The position numbers and the translations under genes are program-made. 64,000 bases of DNA. It comes from an uncultured Arachnia sp. (lineage in GTDB: Bacteria > Actinomycetota > Actinomycetes > Propionibacteriales > Propionibacteriaceae). Below are positions 10,375 through 19,119 of the stretch, piece after piece. The notes beneath the pieces were generated by a model. The model was not told the origin of the DNA, searched no databases, and was given only the letters and a program-made list of their open reading frames with translations. Location: NCBI GenBank assembly GCA_947499145.1, contig CANMNB010000004.1:186001-250000 (forward strand). The letters are read 5' to 3'. Every line of letters starts with the position of its first letter. The first letter of the stretch is position 1.

Positions 10375-10935
10375 ATGGGCTCCCGGATGTTCGCCGCCGT
10401 GCTTCCCCCGGCCACGGTCGTCTCTGCACTGGACGCGCTCCTCGAGCCTCGGCGCGACGCCGGCCGTGACGTCTGGCGGTGGACCCGACCGGAGGGTTGG
10501 CACCTCACCACCACCTTCATGGCCTCGGTCCCGCCGGAGGCGCTGGATCCGCTCGAGGAGTACCTCGCGGAGACGGCCGCCATCACCGACCCGTTCGAGC
10601 TGCGGCTCGAGGGCGCGGTGTGCTTCCCGAACGTGGAGAGTGCGCGGGTGCTCGCGCTCGGCCTGGCTCGCGGACACGACGAGCTGGCCGCCCTTGCGCG
10701 GTCCTCCAGGAACGCGGCGTCCCGAGCCGGTGCCGCACCCGATGGCGCCAGGTTCACCGGGCACCTCACCCTGGGTCGGGCGCGGCGGCCGTTCGACGCG
10801 ACGAAGTGGTTCCGCGTCGTCGACGCCTTCTCGGGATGGTGCTGGCGGGTGGAGGAGTTCGCCCTCGTGGAGTCCCACCTGCAGGACCGGGGGAACAGGT
10901 ACGAGGTCGTCGGTCGATTTCCGCTGGGGCGATAG
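10375..10935 (+). CDS. thpR: RNA 2',3'-cyclic phosphodiesterase (2'-5' RNA ligase family)
   Basis: This two-histidine (2H) phosphoesterase of 186 residues has HLT at H43 (GWHLTTTF) and HLT at H130 (GHLTLGRA), the paired catalytic motifs. The family opens 2',3'-cyclic phosphates and can join tRNA halves through 2'-5' bonds. ATG 10375 was chosen over an upstream in-frame ATG because TAGTCT lies 7 nt before it. It precedes rph, so RNA processing genes cluster here. A second 2H protein is encoded at 35621-36223. Confidence 0.85.
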   Translation: MGSRMFAAVLPPATVVSALDALLEPRRDAGRDVWRWTRPEGWHLTTTFMASVPPEALDPLEEYLAETAAITDPFELRLEGAVCFPNVESARVLALGLARGHDELAALARSSRNAASRAGAAPDGARFTGHLTLGRARRPFDATKWFRVVDAFSGWCWRVEEFALVESHLQDRGNRYEVVGRFPLGR

Positions 10936-10938
10936 GTT
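10933..10938 (+). promoter_or_regulatory. -10 element, leaderless start of rph
   Basis: TAGGTT overlaps the end of thpR: its first three bases are the TAG stop codon (10933-10935). ATG 10946 follows 7 nt after the hexamer. rph-rdgB-thyA can therefore be transcribed independently of thpR. Confidence 0.5.
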
Positions 10939-10945
10939 GGTCCCC

Positions 10946-11671
10946 ATGACATCCACCCGTGCCGATGGCCGCACCCCCGACCAACTCCGCGACGTGCGAA
11001 TCACCCGCAATTGGCTGGACCACGCCGAAGGCTCGGTGCTGGTCGAATTCGGCCGCACCCGGGTGCTGGTCGCCGCGAGCGTCACCGTGGGCGTGCCGCG
11101 CTGGCGGAAGGGCTCGGGACTGGGTTGGGTTACTGCCGAGTACGCGATGCTGCCGCGCGCGACGCACACCCGGGGCGACCGCGAGTCGATCAAGGGGCGC
11201 GTTGGTGGCCGCACCCACGAGATCTCACGGCTCATCGGCCGTGCGCTCCGGGCGGTCGTGGACTACCGGGCGCTGGGCGAGAACACGATCGTGCTCGACT
11301 GTGACGTGCTCCAGGCCGATGGGGGCACCCGTACGGCCGCCATCACGGGTGCGTACGTGGCGCTCGCCGACGCCGTCGAGTACCTCCGCGGCCAGAACGC
11401 CCTGCAGGGGGAGCCACTGACTGATTCCGTCGCCGCCATCTCGGCGGGCTTCGTCGACGGCGTGGCACTGCTGGACCTGGCCTACGAGGAGGACTCCTCC
11501 GCCGGCACGGACATGAACATGGTGATGACCGGCTCCGGGCGGCTCATCGAGGTGCAGGGGACCGCAGAGGGCGAGCCGTTCACCCGCGCGGAGCTCAACC
11601 AGCTGCTCGACCTGGGGGAGAAGGGTTGCGCGGAACTGACCCGCCTGCAACAGGAGGCGCTCGCGCGGTGA
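10946..11671 (+). CDS. rph: Ribonuclease PH
   Basis: This phosphorolytic 3'-5' exoribonuclease trims tRNA precursors. The 241-residue protein shows [11 protein letters not shown] at the N-terminus, the phosphate-binding [15 protein letters not shown] region, and [15 protein letters not shown], all conserved in the family. It starts 7 nt after TAGGTT (leaderless). Its stop overlaps the GTG of rdgB, the common rph-rdgB arrangement that links RNA turnover with nucleotide-pool cleaning. Confidence 0.97.
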   Translation: MTSTRADGRTPDQLRDVRITRNWLDHAEGSVLVEFGRTRVLVAASVTVGVPRWRKGSGLGWVTAEYAMLPRATHTRGDRESIKGRVGGRTHEISRLIGRALRAVVDYRALGENTIVLDCDVLQADGGTRTAAITGAYVALADAVEYLRGQNALQGEPLTDSVAAISAGFVDGVALLDLAYEEDSSAGTDMNMVMTGSGRLIEVQGTAEGEPFTRAELNQLLDLGEKGCAELTRLQQEALAR

Positions 11672-12270
11672 CCACCCGGATCGTCCTGGCCACGAACAAT
11701 GCCAAGAAGCTGACCGAGTTGCGTCGCGTCGTGCACGCCGCGGGGATTGACGTCGAGGTCGCCGGCCTCGCGGACTTCCCGGCATATCCCGATCCGGCGG
11801 AGACCGGCCGCACCTTCGAGGAGAACGCGCTCATCAAGGCACGTGCGGCCGCCGAACGCACGGGGGTGTCGGCCGTCGCCGACGACTCGGGCATCGAGGT
11901 CGACGAGCTGAACGACATGCCGGGCGTCCGGTCGGCGCGTTGGGCGGGGCCCGCGTGTGACGACGAAGCCAATCTGCAGCTCCTCCTGGACCAGCTGGAG
12001 GGCGTCCCCGCCGAGCGCCGAGGTGCCCGGTTCGTCTGTGCGCTGGCCTGGGTGACGCCCCAGGGCGAGGAGCGCCTCTGGCGCGGGGTGATGCCTGGCC
12101 GGGTGGCGGAACACAGGGCGGGCGAGCGGGGGTTCGGCTACGACCCCATCTTCGTGGCCCACGGCCACGACGTCACCACCGCAGAACTGACCCACGACGA
12201 GAAGGACGCCATCAGCCACCGCGGCCAGGCGGTCCGGTCGTTCGTCTCCTGGCTGAAGGAGCAGAAGTGA
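11668..12270 (+). CDS. rdgB: Non-canonical purine NTP pyrophosphatase (RdgB/HAM1)
   Basis: RdgB hydrolyses dITP, ITP and XTP to monophosphates, keeping deaminated purines out of DNA and RNA. The 200-residue protein has the [10 protein letters not shown] substrate loop (residues 8-17), [10 protein letters not shown], the catalytic [12 protein letters not shown] and the C-terminal SHRGQAV. GTG 11668 overlaps the rph stop and its own TGA overlaps the thyA ATG, so rph-rdgB-thyA are coupled. Confidence 0.96.
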   Translation: MTTRIVLATNNAKKLTELRRVVHAAGIDVEVAGLADFPAYPDPAETGRTFEENALIKARAAAERTGVSAVADDSGIEVDELNDMPGVRSARWAGPACDDEANLQLLLDQLEGVPAERRGARFVCALAWVTPQGEERLWRGVMPGRVAEHRAGERGFGYDPIFVAHGHDVTTAELTHDEKDAISHRGQAVRSFVSWLKEQK

Positions 12271-13076
12271 AGCAATACCTCGACCTGCTGAACCGCATCC
12301 TCGACGAGGGCGTCGACAAGTCCGACCGCACTGGCACCGGCACCCGAAGCGTCTTCGGGCACCAGATGCGCTTCGACCTGCGCGAGGGATTCCCGCTGCT
12401 GACCACCAAGAAGGTGCACGTCCGCAGCGTCTTCGGCGAGTTGCTGTGGTTCCTGCGCGGCGACACCAACATCGGGTGGCTGCACGACAACGGCATCACC
12501 ATCTGGGACGAGTGGGCCGACGCCGCCGGCAACCTGGGTCCCGTCTATGGCTACCAGTGGCGCTCGTGGCCTACGCCCGACGGCGGCCACGTCGACCAGA
12601 TCGCGAAGGTCATCGAGTCCCTCCGCACCAACCCGGACTCGCGCCGCCACATCGTGAGCGCCTGGAACGTCGCGGACGTCGACGACATGGCGCTGCCGCC
12701 GTGTCACGCGCTGTTCCAGTTCTACGTCGCGCCCGATGAGAACGGCCGCGGGGTGCTGAGCTGCCAGCTCTACCAGCGCTCGGCCGACGTGTTCCTCGGG
12801 GTGCCGTTCAACATCGCGAGCTACGCCCTCCTCACCCACCTGGTGGCGCAGGTCTGCGACCTCGAGGTGGGCGAATTCGTGCACACGCTGGGCGACGCGC
12901 ACCTCTACTCCAACCACGTTGAACAGGCGAGGTTGCAGCTGACCCGCGAGCCCCGGCCCCTGCCACGGCTGCGGCTCAACCCGGACGTGACGGAGATCGA
13001 CCGCTTCGAACTCGATGACATCACGGTCGAGGACTACGACCCGGCGCCGGCGATCAAGGCGCCGATCGCCGTGTGA
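12267..13076 (+). CDS. thyA: Thymidylate synthase
   Basis: ThyA methylates dUMP to dTMP with methylene-tetrahydrofolate, producing dihydrofolate. The 269-residue length and the catalytic cysteine C146 in [10 protein letters not shown] match the classical enzyme closely; RTGTGTRS (21-28) binds phosphate and [12 protein letters not shown] is present. It starts in the rdgB stop (ATGA). The folA product that recycles its dihydrofolate is encoded 840 bp downstream, separated by a DUF1707 gene. Confidence 0.98.
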   Translation: MKQYLDLLNRILDEGVDKSDRTGTGTRSVFGHQMRFDLREGFPLLTTKKVHVRSVFGELLWFLRGDTNIGWLHDNGITIWDEWADAAGNLGPVYGYQWRSWPTPDGGHVDQIAKVIESLRTNPDSRRHIVSAWNVADVDDMALPPCHALFQFYVAPDENGRGVLSCQLYQRSADVFLGVPFNIASYALLTHLVAQVCDLEVGEFVHTLGDAHLYSNHVEQARLQLTREPRPLPRLRLNPDVTEIDRFELDDITVEDYDPAPAIKAPIAV

Positions 13077-13082
13077 GGGCGG

Positions 13083-13088
13083 TACCCT
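13083..13088 (+). promoter_or_regulatory. -10 element, leaderless start of DUF1707 gene
   Basis: TACCCT followed by 7 nt and ATG 13096. It gives the DUF1707-folA-LOG genes their own promoter just after thyA. Confidence 0.5.
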
Positions 13089-13095
13089 GACCGTC

Positions 13096-13920
13096 ATGAG
13101 CGAGCTGCGGCCTTCCTTCGAGGAGCGGGACCGCTACCTCGACCTGCTCTCGCAGTCCTACGCCAACGGGCGCCTCGACGACGAGGAATTCGCGCGTCGC
13201 AGCCAGGGCGTTCTGGGGGCGGTCACGCACCGCGATGCCCTCGCGTACTTCGAGGGCCTGCCGGAGCCCAACATAGTCCCCGTCGAGGCCCCGCCCCCGC
13301 CGCAGCCGCGCTCGACGGCGCACCAGCCCGTCGTCGCCCCCCGGCCTCAGCGGCAGTCCGGCGACCTCACGCGCCGCACCTTGATCGCAGCCGGCGCGGG
13401 GGTGGGGCTGCTCGGGCTGTTGGGCGTGTTCAGTCTCACGCCCGGGTCCGACGACGGCGGCCCGTACCCCGACGGGGTGATGCCGGTCGACGAGCTGACT
13501 CTTTCCATGGACGGGATCTTCGTCGACGGAGTCCAAGGCGCCGCGGCATCGCTGACCGAGCAGGGGCTCACCGAGGTGGAGGAGTTCCACGTCACGCGAG
13601 AACTCATCTGGGGCCGAGCGGCGCCGGCCGGTGGCGGTGAGGTGTTCGAGTTCACCCAGGAACCCCGCGGCTCCCTCAGCGCGGCTGCGGCGTCGCAATC
13701 CGCGAGCCAGACTTTGGCCGTGGACAGGCTGGCCGCCCTGGTTCCCGTGGCCATCGAAGCGTCTGCGGATCAGTTGTTCGGGGACATCACCGACGTCGAA
13801 CTGCGGTGGGACGAAGCTGGTGAGCCCTTGGTTCGCGTGGCGGCCACCGACGGTCACCGCAGGGGCCTGGTCGACGTCTCGGAGTCCGGAGACGTCGTCT
13901 ACCAGGAGGAGTACCAGTGA
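13096..13920 (+). CDS. DUF1707 domain membrane protein
   Basis: The 274-residue protein begins with a DUF1707 domain (DRYLDLLSQSYANGRLDDEE at residues 12-31), a short helical module common in actinobacterial membrane proteins. A Pro-rich linker (about 60-90) and one membrane segment (about 95-114, LIAAGAGVGLLGLLGVF) follow. The remaining 160 residues probably lie outside the cell and match no family I recognise. The gene sits between thyA and folA; its TGA overlaps the folA GTG. A link to folate metabolism would be conjecture. Confidence 0.75.
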   Translation: MSELRPSFEERDRYLDLLSQSYANGRLDDEEFARRSQGVLGAVTHRDALAYFEGLPEPNIVPVEAPPPPQPRSTAHQPVVAPRPQRQSGDLTRRTLIAAGAGVGLLGLLGVFSLTPGSDDGGPYPDGVMPVDELTLSMDGIFVDGVQGAAASLTEQGLTEVEEFHVTRELIWGRAAPAGGGEVFEFTQEPRGSLSAAAASQSASQTLAVDRLAALVPVAIEASADQLFGDITDVELRWDEAGEPLVRVAATDGHRRGLVDVSESGDVVYQEEYQ

Positions 13921-14408
13921 GGATCGTGGCGATCGCGGCGGTGGCGGACAACGGAGTGATCGGCTCGGGCGAGGACATGCTGTGGCACATCCCCGAGGAC
14001 TTCGCACGGTTCAAGCGGATCACCACGGGCAACACGCTGATCTTCGGGCGGAGGACCCACGAGCAGATCGGCCGCCAGTTACCGAATCGGCGCCTCATCA
14101 TCGTCACCCGCAACCCCGACTGGCACGAGGACGGCGTCGAGGTGGCCCATTCCATCGAGGACGCCCTCCGGACGGCCCAGGGCACCCCGGAGCGGATCTG
14201 CTACGTCGGTGGGGGAGCCGAGATCTACGCCGCCGCCTGGCCGTACCTCACCGAACTCGACATCACGCACGTCCACCAGACGCCGGAGGGCGAGGCCACC
14301 TTCCCCCTGATCTCCCTGCGGGAGTGGACTGAGGTGTCACGGGAGCCGCGGGAGGGCTTCGATTTCGTCCAGTACCGTCCCACGCCTCCGCCGGAGCGGC
14401 GCGGATGA
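13917..14408 (+). CDS. folA: Dihydrofolate reductase
   Basis: This enzyme reduces dihydrofolate to tetrahydrofolate with NADPH, completing the thymidylate cycle with ThyA. The 163-residue protein contains VADNGVIG near the N-terminus, MLWHIPEDF with the substrate-binding acid D28 (equivalent to E. coli D27), FGRRTHEQIG and the cofactor motif YVGGGAEIY. The GTG start overlaps the stop of the DUF1707 gene and its TGA overlaps the ATG of the LOG gene. Confidence 0.96.
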   Translation: MRIVAIAAVADNGVIGSGEDMLWHIPEDFARFKRITTGNTLIFGRRTHEQIGRQLPNRRLIIVTRNPDWHEDGVEVAHSIEDALRTAQGTPERICYVGGGAEIYAAAWPYLTELDITHVHQTPEGEATFPLISLREWTEVSREPREGFDFVQYRPTPPPERRG

Positions 14409-15508
14409 TCCTCCACCACGAGGAGATCGAGACCCTGGCACAGTTCGACGCCGCCGTCGCGTCGGGAAGCCTGGCCCGGGCCGTGGTGCAGGCCCTCGAC
14501 CTCACCCACCGCGGGTCCGAACTGGCCTCCGTCCGCGTTGACGGTGCGCTCTTCCTGGGGTGCCGGCTCACGGACGACTCCTTGGTCGACGTCCAGGCCC
14601 GTGGGGGCCTCGTCTTTCCCCGCATCCCGGACGTGCCGATCGACCCGTACCGCTCCCGGCTCTACTCGCCCATCAACCTCTTCGACACCCCGGGCGACTA
14701 TGCGGCCTCCCTCGATGCGCGCGCCTATGCCTGGACCCGTGTCGCCGGGACGAACCCCTCGCTGGCGCACACCCTGGCGTCGTCGCTGCACGACCATGCG
14801 ATCACCGAAGCCCTCGACGACTACCTCTCCACGGTGCCCCCCACCCAGGTGGTCGGGGTCATGGGTGGCCACGCGCTGAAGCGCGGCTCCGAGGGATACG
14901 AGGCGACGGCAGCGCTCGGGCTCGCGCTGTCCGGCGAAGGGATGCTCGTGGCCTCGGGTGGCGGCCCCGGGGCGATGGAGGCCGCGAACCTCGGGGCCCG
15001 GATGGCCCCGCACGGCACCGAGGCGCTGGCCGAGGCGCTGGCGATGCTCGCCGCCGTGCCCAGCTTCACGCCGTCGATCGACGCGTGGGTGGACGCAGCC
15101 TTCGAGGTCCGTGACCGATTCTCCGGCGGCGCCGACACCCTCGGCATCCCGACCTGGTTCTACGGCCACGAGCCGCCCAACGTCTTCGCCAACCGGATCG
15201 CCAAGTACTGCTCCAACGCACTGCGCGAGGACGTCCTGCTGCAGCGCTGCAAGGGGGGCCTGGTCTACCTGCCGGGCGCTGCGGGCACCGTGCAGGAAGT
15301 GTTCCAGGCGGTCACCGGCAACTACTACGCCGGGGATCCGTCGTCGCTCACGCCCATGGTGCTGGTCGGCGTCGAACAGTGGACGAGGAACCTGCCGGCC
15401 TGGCCGCTCCTGGAGTCCCTCGCACACGGCCGGGCGATGGCGGGCGTGGTCACGCTCGTCGACACCGTCGAGGAGGCCGGTCAGTGGCTGGCTGAGCGCT
15501 GGGCCTGA
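14405..15508 (+). CDS. LOG-family Rossmann-fold nucleotide-binding protein
   Basis: The 367-residue protein carries a C-terminal LOG/TIGR00730-like domain from about residue 150: VGVMGGHALKRG, then SGGGPGAMEAANLGA, and a PGAAGTVQEVFQA motif corresponding to the family's PGGxGTxxE. Classical LOG enzymes release cytokinin-type bases from nucleotide 5'-monophosphates. The second Gly of that signature is Ala here and the protein is much longer than LOG (about 190 residues), so its substrate is open. It is coupled to folA by an ATGA overlap. Confidence 0.8.
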   Translation: MILHHEEIETLAQFDAAVASGSLARAVVQALDLTHRGSELASVRVDGALFLGCRLTDDSLVDVQARGGLVFPRIPDVPIDPYRSRLYSPINLFDTPGDYAASLDARAYAWTRVAGTNPSLAHTLASSLHDHAITEALDDYLSTVPPTQVVGVMGGHALKRGSEGYEATAALGLALSGEGMLVASGGGPGAMEAANLGARMAPHGTEALAEALAMLAAVPSFTPSIDAWVDAAFEVRDRFSGGADTLGIPTWFYGHEPPNVFANRIAKYCSNALREDVLLQRCKGGLVYLPGAAGTVQEVFQAVTGNYYAGDPSSLTPMVLVGVEQWTRNLPAWPLLESLAHGRAMAGVVTLVDTVEEAGQWLAERWA

Positions 15509-15512
15509 GCAG

Positions 15513-16499
15513 CTAGCCGCGATCCTCCGCGACGAGCGTGTTGAGGATCACGGCGGCTCGATTCGCTTCGTCGGTGGCGATGATGAGGTCGGTTCCGTCC
15601 GACAACAGCACACGCAGCCCGGGAGCCGCACGCTGCACCAGCCGTGTCCCACCGGGGGTGACCCGCAGACCCGGACCCCCGAACTCGAGCGCCTCCACTC
15701 GGGCCCGCGTCTCCGCGCGTTCAATCGAGTCCAGGGGGTGGTGGTAGCTCGGCCACCCCACCCACGGGGCGATGCGCAGCCCGCTGGTGTCGACAACAAC
15801 GCGCCAGCGCCACATCACCACGAGGGGAACCGCCACGAGCAGGGAGGCGATCACGGGCAGTTGCCACTGTGACATCGCCACGCCGAGGATGACGAACGCC
15901 GGCAGGGGGAGCACCACCAGCAGCAACCAGGCCGGATGGAGCGAGAGGTCGGCCCGCCACGTACGGGTGCGGTCGCTCTCCGGCAGCCGTTGCGATGGCG
16001 GAGGCACCCCGGTGGCAGGGGGACGAGCGGGAAGAGGACCGACGAGCCGGGTGGCCAGGACACCAACCGACACCCCGACCAATGATCCGACCAGCAGGAC
16101 CAAGGCCACGGGCGCTTCCGACGGTTCTGCTCCGCCCGCCTGCACCGCGATAACTCCGCCGACCATGACCGCCATGAACGTCCCGGTCCCCGCGGTGAGG
16201 CCTGCTGGGACCGCCGAGCCGGCGCCGCTGCTGGGGACCAGCACCGTCACCAGGACTCCGAGGGCCAGGGAAACACCCAGCGTCCAGAGCAACTCGACGG
16301 CGATCTCGCCGGGTGCGATGAAGCGGTCGGCCGTTCCGCGGACCCCCCAGTGGATGGCTATCCGCTCCGGCAGACCCTCCCGGAGCCACCACAACACCGT
16401 GCCCGCCACCAGATAGGCGGTCACGGCGACGGCGGAACCCAAGGCCAGGGCCTTCAACCTTCGAGACACGCTTCCTCCCACCGGTAGCCTCGTCGTCAT
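15513..16499 (-). CDS. DUF1648-like membrane protein
   Basis: The 328-residue protein has multiple membrane segments. Its N-terminal third contains IAIHWGVRGTADRF, the short extracytoplasmic motif of DUF1648 proteins. The C-terminal 100 residues (after about 210) follow two more hydrophobic stretches and resemble a PH-like cytoplasmic domain. Function is unknown. The start at 16499 shares the CATG tetranucleotide with the divergent dinB start; an ATG at 16517 is the alternative. Confidence 0.6.
   Translation of the reverse strand: MTTRLPVGGSVSRRLKALALGSAVAVTAYLVAGTVLWWLREGLPERIAIHWGVRGTADRFIAPGEIAVELLWTLGVSLALGVLVTVLVPSSGAGSAVPAGLTAGTGTFMAVMVGGVIAVQAGGAEPSEAPVALVLLVGSLVGVSVGVLATRLVGPLPARPPATGVPPPSQRLPESDRTRTWRADLSLHPAWLLLVVLPLPAFVILGVAMSQWQLPVIASLLVAVPLVVMWRWRVVVDTSGLRIAPWVGWPSYHHPLDSIERAETRARVEALEFGGPGLRVTPGGTRLVQRAAPGLRVLLSDGTDLIIATDEANRAAVILNTLVAEDRG
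16485..16490 (+). promoter_or_regulatory. -10 element, leaderless start of dinB
   Basis: TAGCCT, 7 nt before ATG 16498. It lies inside the 5' coding end of the divergent DUF1648-like gene. Confidence 0.5.
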
Positions 16500-17844
16500 G
16501 CGTTCGGCGCCCAGCATCCTGCACCTGGACCTGGATGCCTTCTATGCGGCGGTCGAACAGCGGGACAAGCCCAGCCTACGTGGCAAGCCCGTGGTGGTCG
16601 GGGGAGCAGGACCGCGCGGCGTCGTCGCCACAGCCAGCTACGAGGCCAGGCAGTTCGGGGTGCGGTCCGCGATGCCGGGCACCGAGGCCCGGCGCCGCTG
16701 TCCCCACGCGGCGTTCCTGGGCGGCCGATTCGGGGCGTACCGGCAGTCATCACGGATCGTCATGGCCCTCCTGAGGACGGTTTCGCCGCTGGTCGAGCCG
16801 CTGAGCCTCGACGAGGCCTACGTCGACCTGTCCGCCAGCGACTGGGACCTCGACCGTGTCGAGGAGCACGTCGCCGAGCTGCGCGCGGAACTCACTCGCC
16901 TCACCGACGGACTCCAGGCCTCGGTGGGAGTGGCGACGTCGAAGTTCCTCGCCAAGGTCTCCTCGGAGGCGGCCAAGCCCAACGGCGTGCGGGTGGTGCG
17001 CCCGGGGGAGGAACTCGACTTCATCGCCCCCCTCCCGGTGCGGGCCATCCCCGGAGTGGGACCGGTGACGGAGAACAGGCTCCTCACACTGGGGCTCGCC
17101 ACTGTCGAGGACTTGCGCTCGGCCAGCGCCCGGGAGCTCGTTCGCGAGTTGGGGGAGGCCTCCGGACGTGCCCTGTCCGAGCTCGCATGGGCCAGGGACG
17201 TCCGGGAGGTGGAGGCGGAGCGGGAGGCCAAGTCCATCTCCACCGAGGACACCTTCGCCACGGACATCATCGACCGAAGCCAGCTCCTCAGCATTCTGCG
17301 ACGGGACGCGACACAGGTCGCCGCGCGCATGACCGCCTCTGGGGTGTTCGCCCGCACCGTCACGATCAAGGTGCGGCTCGCCGACTTCACCACGATCACC
17401 AAGGCACGATCCCTGGGTGGTGCGACGGACAGCGTCGACGTCATGTCCGCCGTGGCGTCGGAGCTCCTGGAGGAGGTCGACGTCCGAGATGGCGTGCGGC
17501 TGCTGGGCATCGGAGCCACGAACTTCACGACCGCGGCCCAGGAGCAACTGTTCGACGACGAGCCACAGCGCCCCGCGGTGGAGGTTCACACCCAGAGCGA
17601 CCTCCCGGCCGCCGGGGTGCGGCGCCAGGGCTACTTCCCCGGGGCGGACGTCGTGCACGACGACCACGGCCGCGGTTGGGTCTGGGGCTCGGGGCTGGGA
17701 CGGGTGACGGTGAGGTTCGAGACTCGCCAGACCGGGCCGGGCCCCGTCCGGACGTTCAACCTCGACGACGCGGCGCTCCGGGTCGCGGCCGACCTTCCCG
17801 ATCTCCCCGGCAGCACGGCGGTCAGCGACCCCTCCCCGGGGTAG
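16498..17844 (+). CDS. dinB: DNA polymerase IV (Y-family)
   Basis: This translesion polymerase carries out error-prone bypass. The 448-residue protein shows the Y-family palm motif HLDLDAFYAAVEQ (metal ligand D11) and SLDEAYVDLS with catalytic D105 and E106. The helix-hairpin-helix IPGVGPVTENRLLTLG lies around residue 185, and a little-finger domain follows. It ends without an obvious beta-clamp peptide. No LexA-like box (GAAC-N4-GTTC type) is visible in the few bases upstream. Confidence 0.95.
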   Translation: MRSAPSILHLDLDAFYAAVEQRDKPSLRGKPVVVGGAGPRGVVATASYEARQFGVRSAMPGTEARRRCPHAAFLGGRFGAYRQSSRIVMALLRTVSPLVEPLSLDEAYVDLSASDWDLDRVEEHVAELRAELTRLTDGLQASVGVATSKFLAKVSSEAAKPNGVRVVRPGEELDFIAPLPVRAIPGVGPVTENRLLTLGLATVEDLRSASARELVRELGEASGRALSELAWARDVREVEAEREAKSISTEDTFATDIIDRSQLLSILRRDATQVAARMTASGVFARTVTIKVRLADFTTITKARSLGGATDSVDVMSAVASELLEEVDVRDGVRLLGIGATNFTTAAQEQLFDDEPQRPAVEVHTQSDLPAAGVRRQGYFPGADVVHDDHGRGWVWGSGLGRVTVRFETRQTGPGPVRTFNLDDAALRVAADLPDLPGSTAVSDPSPG

Positions 17845-17845
17845 C

Positions 17846-17851
17846 TATGCT
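17846..17851 (+). promoter_or_regulatory. -10 element of tRNA-Leu gene
   Basis: TATGCT ends 16 bp before the mature tRNA-Leu 5' end and just after the dinB stop. Confidence 0.45.
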
Positions 17852-17867
17852 TGCTCACGCTTTCCCC

Positions 17868-17950
17868 GCCGAAGTGGTGGAACTGGCAGACACGCAGGAT
17901 TTAGGTTCCTGTGCCCCATGGGCGTGAGGGTTCGACTCCCTTCTTCGGCA
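17868..17950 (+). tRNA. tRNA-Leu (UAG)
   Basis: This 83-nt class II tRNA has acceptor stem GCCGAAG paired with CTTCGGC, a long variable arm and the T-loop GGTTCGACTCC. The anticodon stem CAGGA/TCCTG encloses a loop with TAG at the anticodon, reading CUA and probably other CUN codons. CCA is not fully encoded (ACCG follows). Confidence 0.97.
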
Positions 17951-18004
17951 CCGCATCCCGCGGGAGCTGGTTCTGGCTCCGGCCGGTACTTCCCATCCAG
18001 TGGG

Positions 18005-18010
18005 TACCGT
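18005..18010 (+). promoter_or_regulatory. -10 element, leaderless start of DUF4336-like gene
   Basis: TACCGT followed by 6 nt and ATG 18017. Confidence 0.5.
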
Positions 18011-18016
18011 GAAGAC

Positions 18017-18730
18017 ATGACGAGACTGCAGGAGATCGGTCCGGGCCTCCACGTCGTCGACGGACCCGTGGTCCGCGACATGGGGATGCCGTTCGAGACC
18101 CGCATGACCGTGCTCCAGCTCCGGGATGGATCGGTCTGGATCGCGTCGCCCGTACCCGTCCCCTACGCGACACTGGCCCAGATCGCCGACCTCGGGCCGG
18201 TGCGCTACCTCGTCTCGCCCACGCCCCGCCACTTCTGGCGCCTCGCGCATTACCACCGGCTGTTCCCCGAGGCCGAACTCTGGTCGAGCCCCACCACACC
18301 GGCGACGCTGAAGCAGGGGGACCTCCGACTGGCCGGCATCCTCGGGGACACGCCACCGGCGCCGTGGGCGGCGGACCTGGACCAGGTCCTGGTGCACGGC
18401 AGTCGGCTGGTTCCCGAGGTCGTCTTCTTCCACGCCCGCTCCCGCACTCTGCTCGTGGAGGACCTGCTGCAGGTCCATGAGCGTCGACCCGGGCACCCGC
18501 TCTTCAACGCGCTCATCTCCTGGGGTGGAGTGCGTGGCCCCTCCGGCGGGGTGGCTCGTGACATCAGGCTGACCTTCCGGGACAGGGAGGCCGCTCGGCG
18601 CTCCGTCCGACGGATGCTGGAATGGGACTTCGAGCAGCTGGTCCTGGCGCACGGCCCGATCGTGACCCAGCAGCCGAGAAGGATGGTCGAAGAGGCCTTC
18701 GCGTGGCTTGATGAGAAAGGAACCGCATGA
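18017..18730 (+). CDS. DUF4336-like putative metallo-hydrolase-fold protein
   Basis: The 237-residue soluble protein resembles DUF4336 proteins, distant relatives of metallo-beta-lactamase-fold hydrolases. It shows RYLVSPTPRHFWRLA, VVFFHARSRTLLVEDLLQ and a late LAHGPIV. The classical HxHxDH cluster is absent, so metal catalysis is doubtful. ATG 18017 follows TACCGT by 6 nt. The stop overlaps the ATG of the next gene (ATGA), so the two are probably co-translated. Confidence 0.65.
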   Translation: MTRLQEIGPGLHVVDGPVVRDMGMPFETRMTVLQLRDGSVWIASPVPVPYATLAQIADLGPVRYLVSPTPRHFWRLAHYHRLFPEAELWSSPTTPATLKQGDLRLAGILGDTPPAPWAADLDQVLVHGSRLVPEVVFFHARSRTLLVEDLLQVHERRPGHPLFNALISWGGVRGPSGGVARDIRLTFRDREAARRSVRRMLEWDFEQLVLAHGPIVTQQPRRMVEEAFAWLDEKGTA

Positions 18731-19116
18731 TCAACGAGGAACTCGCGGCCGCGCTGCGCGACACGGGATTCGAGTGGGAGCCCGCCAGCGGAGACCGTTT
18801 CGTCATCCCGGACCACGACCTGGACGGTCAGGTCTTCCACATCAGCGAGATGACGATCGAGGCCCACGATGTCCCGGGTGGAAGGCTCATCAAGTTCAAC
18901 GGCACCACCGAGTGGGCCCTGGACAGCATCGCAGCCTCCGAAGTCCTCTGGCTTCCCACGGAGAGCCAGCTCCGTGATGCCCTCGGCTCCAGGTTCGATC
19001 GGCTGGAGGCGCTGGATGGCGGTTTCGTCGTTGTGCTGGACGACGGGCACCGAGAGGCCGACATCGACGCCGAACGCGCCTACGCGCGGGCACTGCTGAC
19101 CGTCCTGCGGGGGTGA
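18727..19116 (+). CDS. Conserved hypothetical protein
   Basis: The 129-residue acidic soluble protein has FNGTTEWALDSI in mid-sequence, a stretch I associate with an actinobacterial family sometimes labelled CpaE-like. No P-loop is present, so that label is not supported. It is coupled to the DUF4336-like gene by an ATGA overlap. No function is assigned. Confidence 0.62.
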   Translation: MINEELAAALRDTGFEWEPASGDRFVIPDHDLDGQVFHISEMTIEAHDVPGGRLIKFNGTTEWALDSIAASEVLWLPTESQLRDALGSRFDRLEALDGGFVVVLDDGHREADIDAERAYARALLTVLRG

Positions 19117-19119
19117 GCC

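Noticed and set aside
9368-10945. Long plus-strand frame continuous with rph
   Set aside because: It runs antisense to the sugar dehydrogenase gene and through thpR in another frame. rph begins at 10946, supported by its N-terminus and the -10 element.
18727-19116. CpaE-like pilus assembly protein
   Set aside because: No Walker A or receiver-like domain is visible in the 129 residues, so that label was not used.
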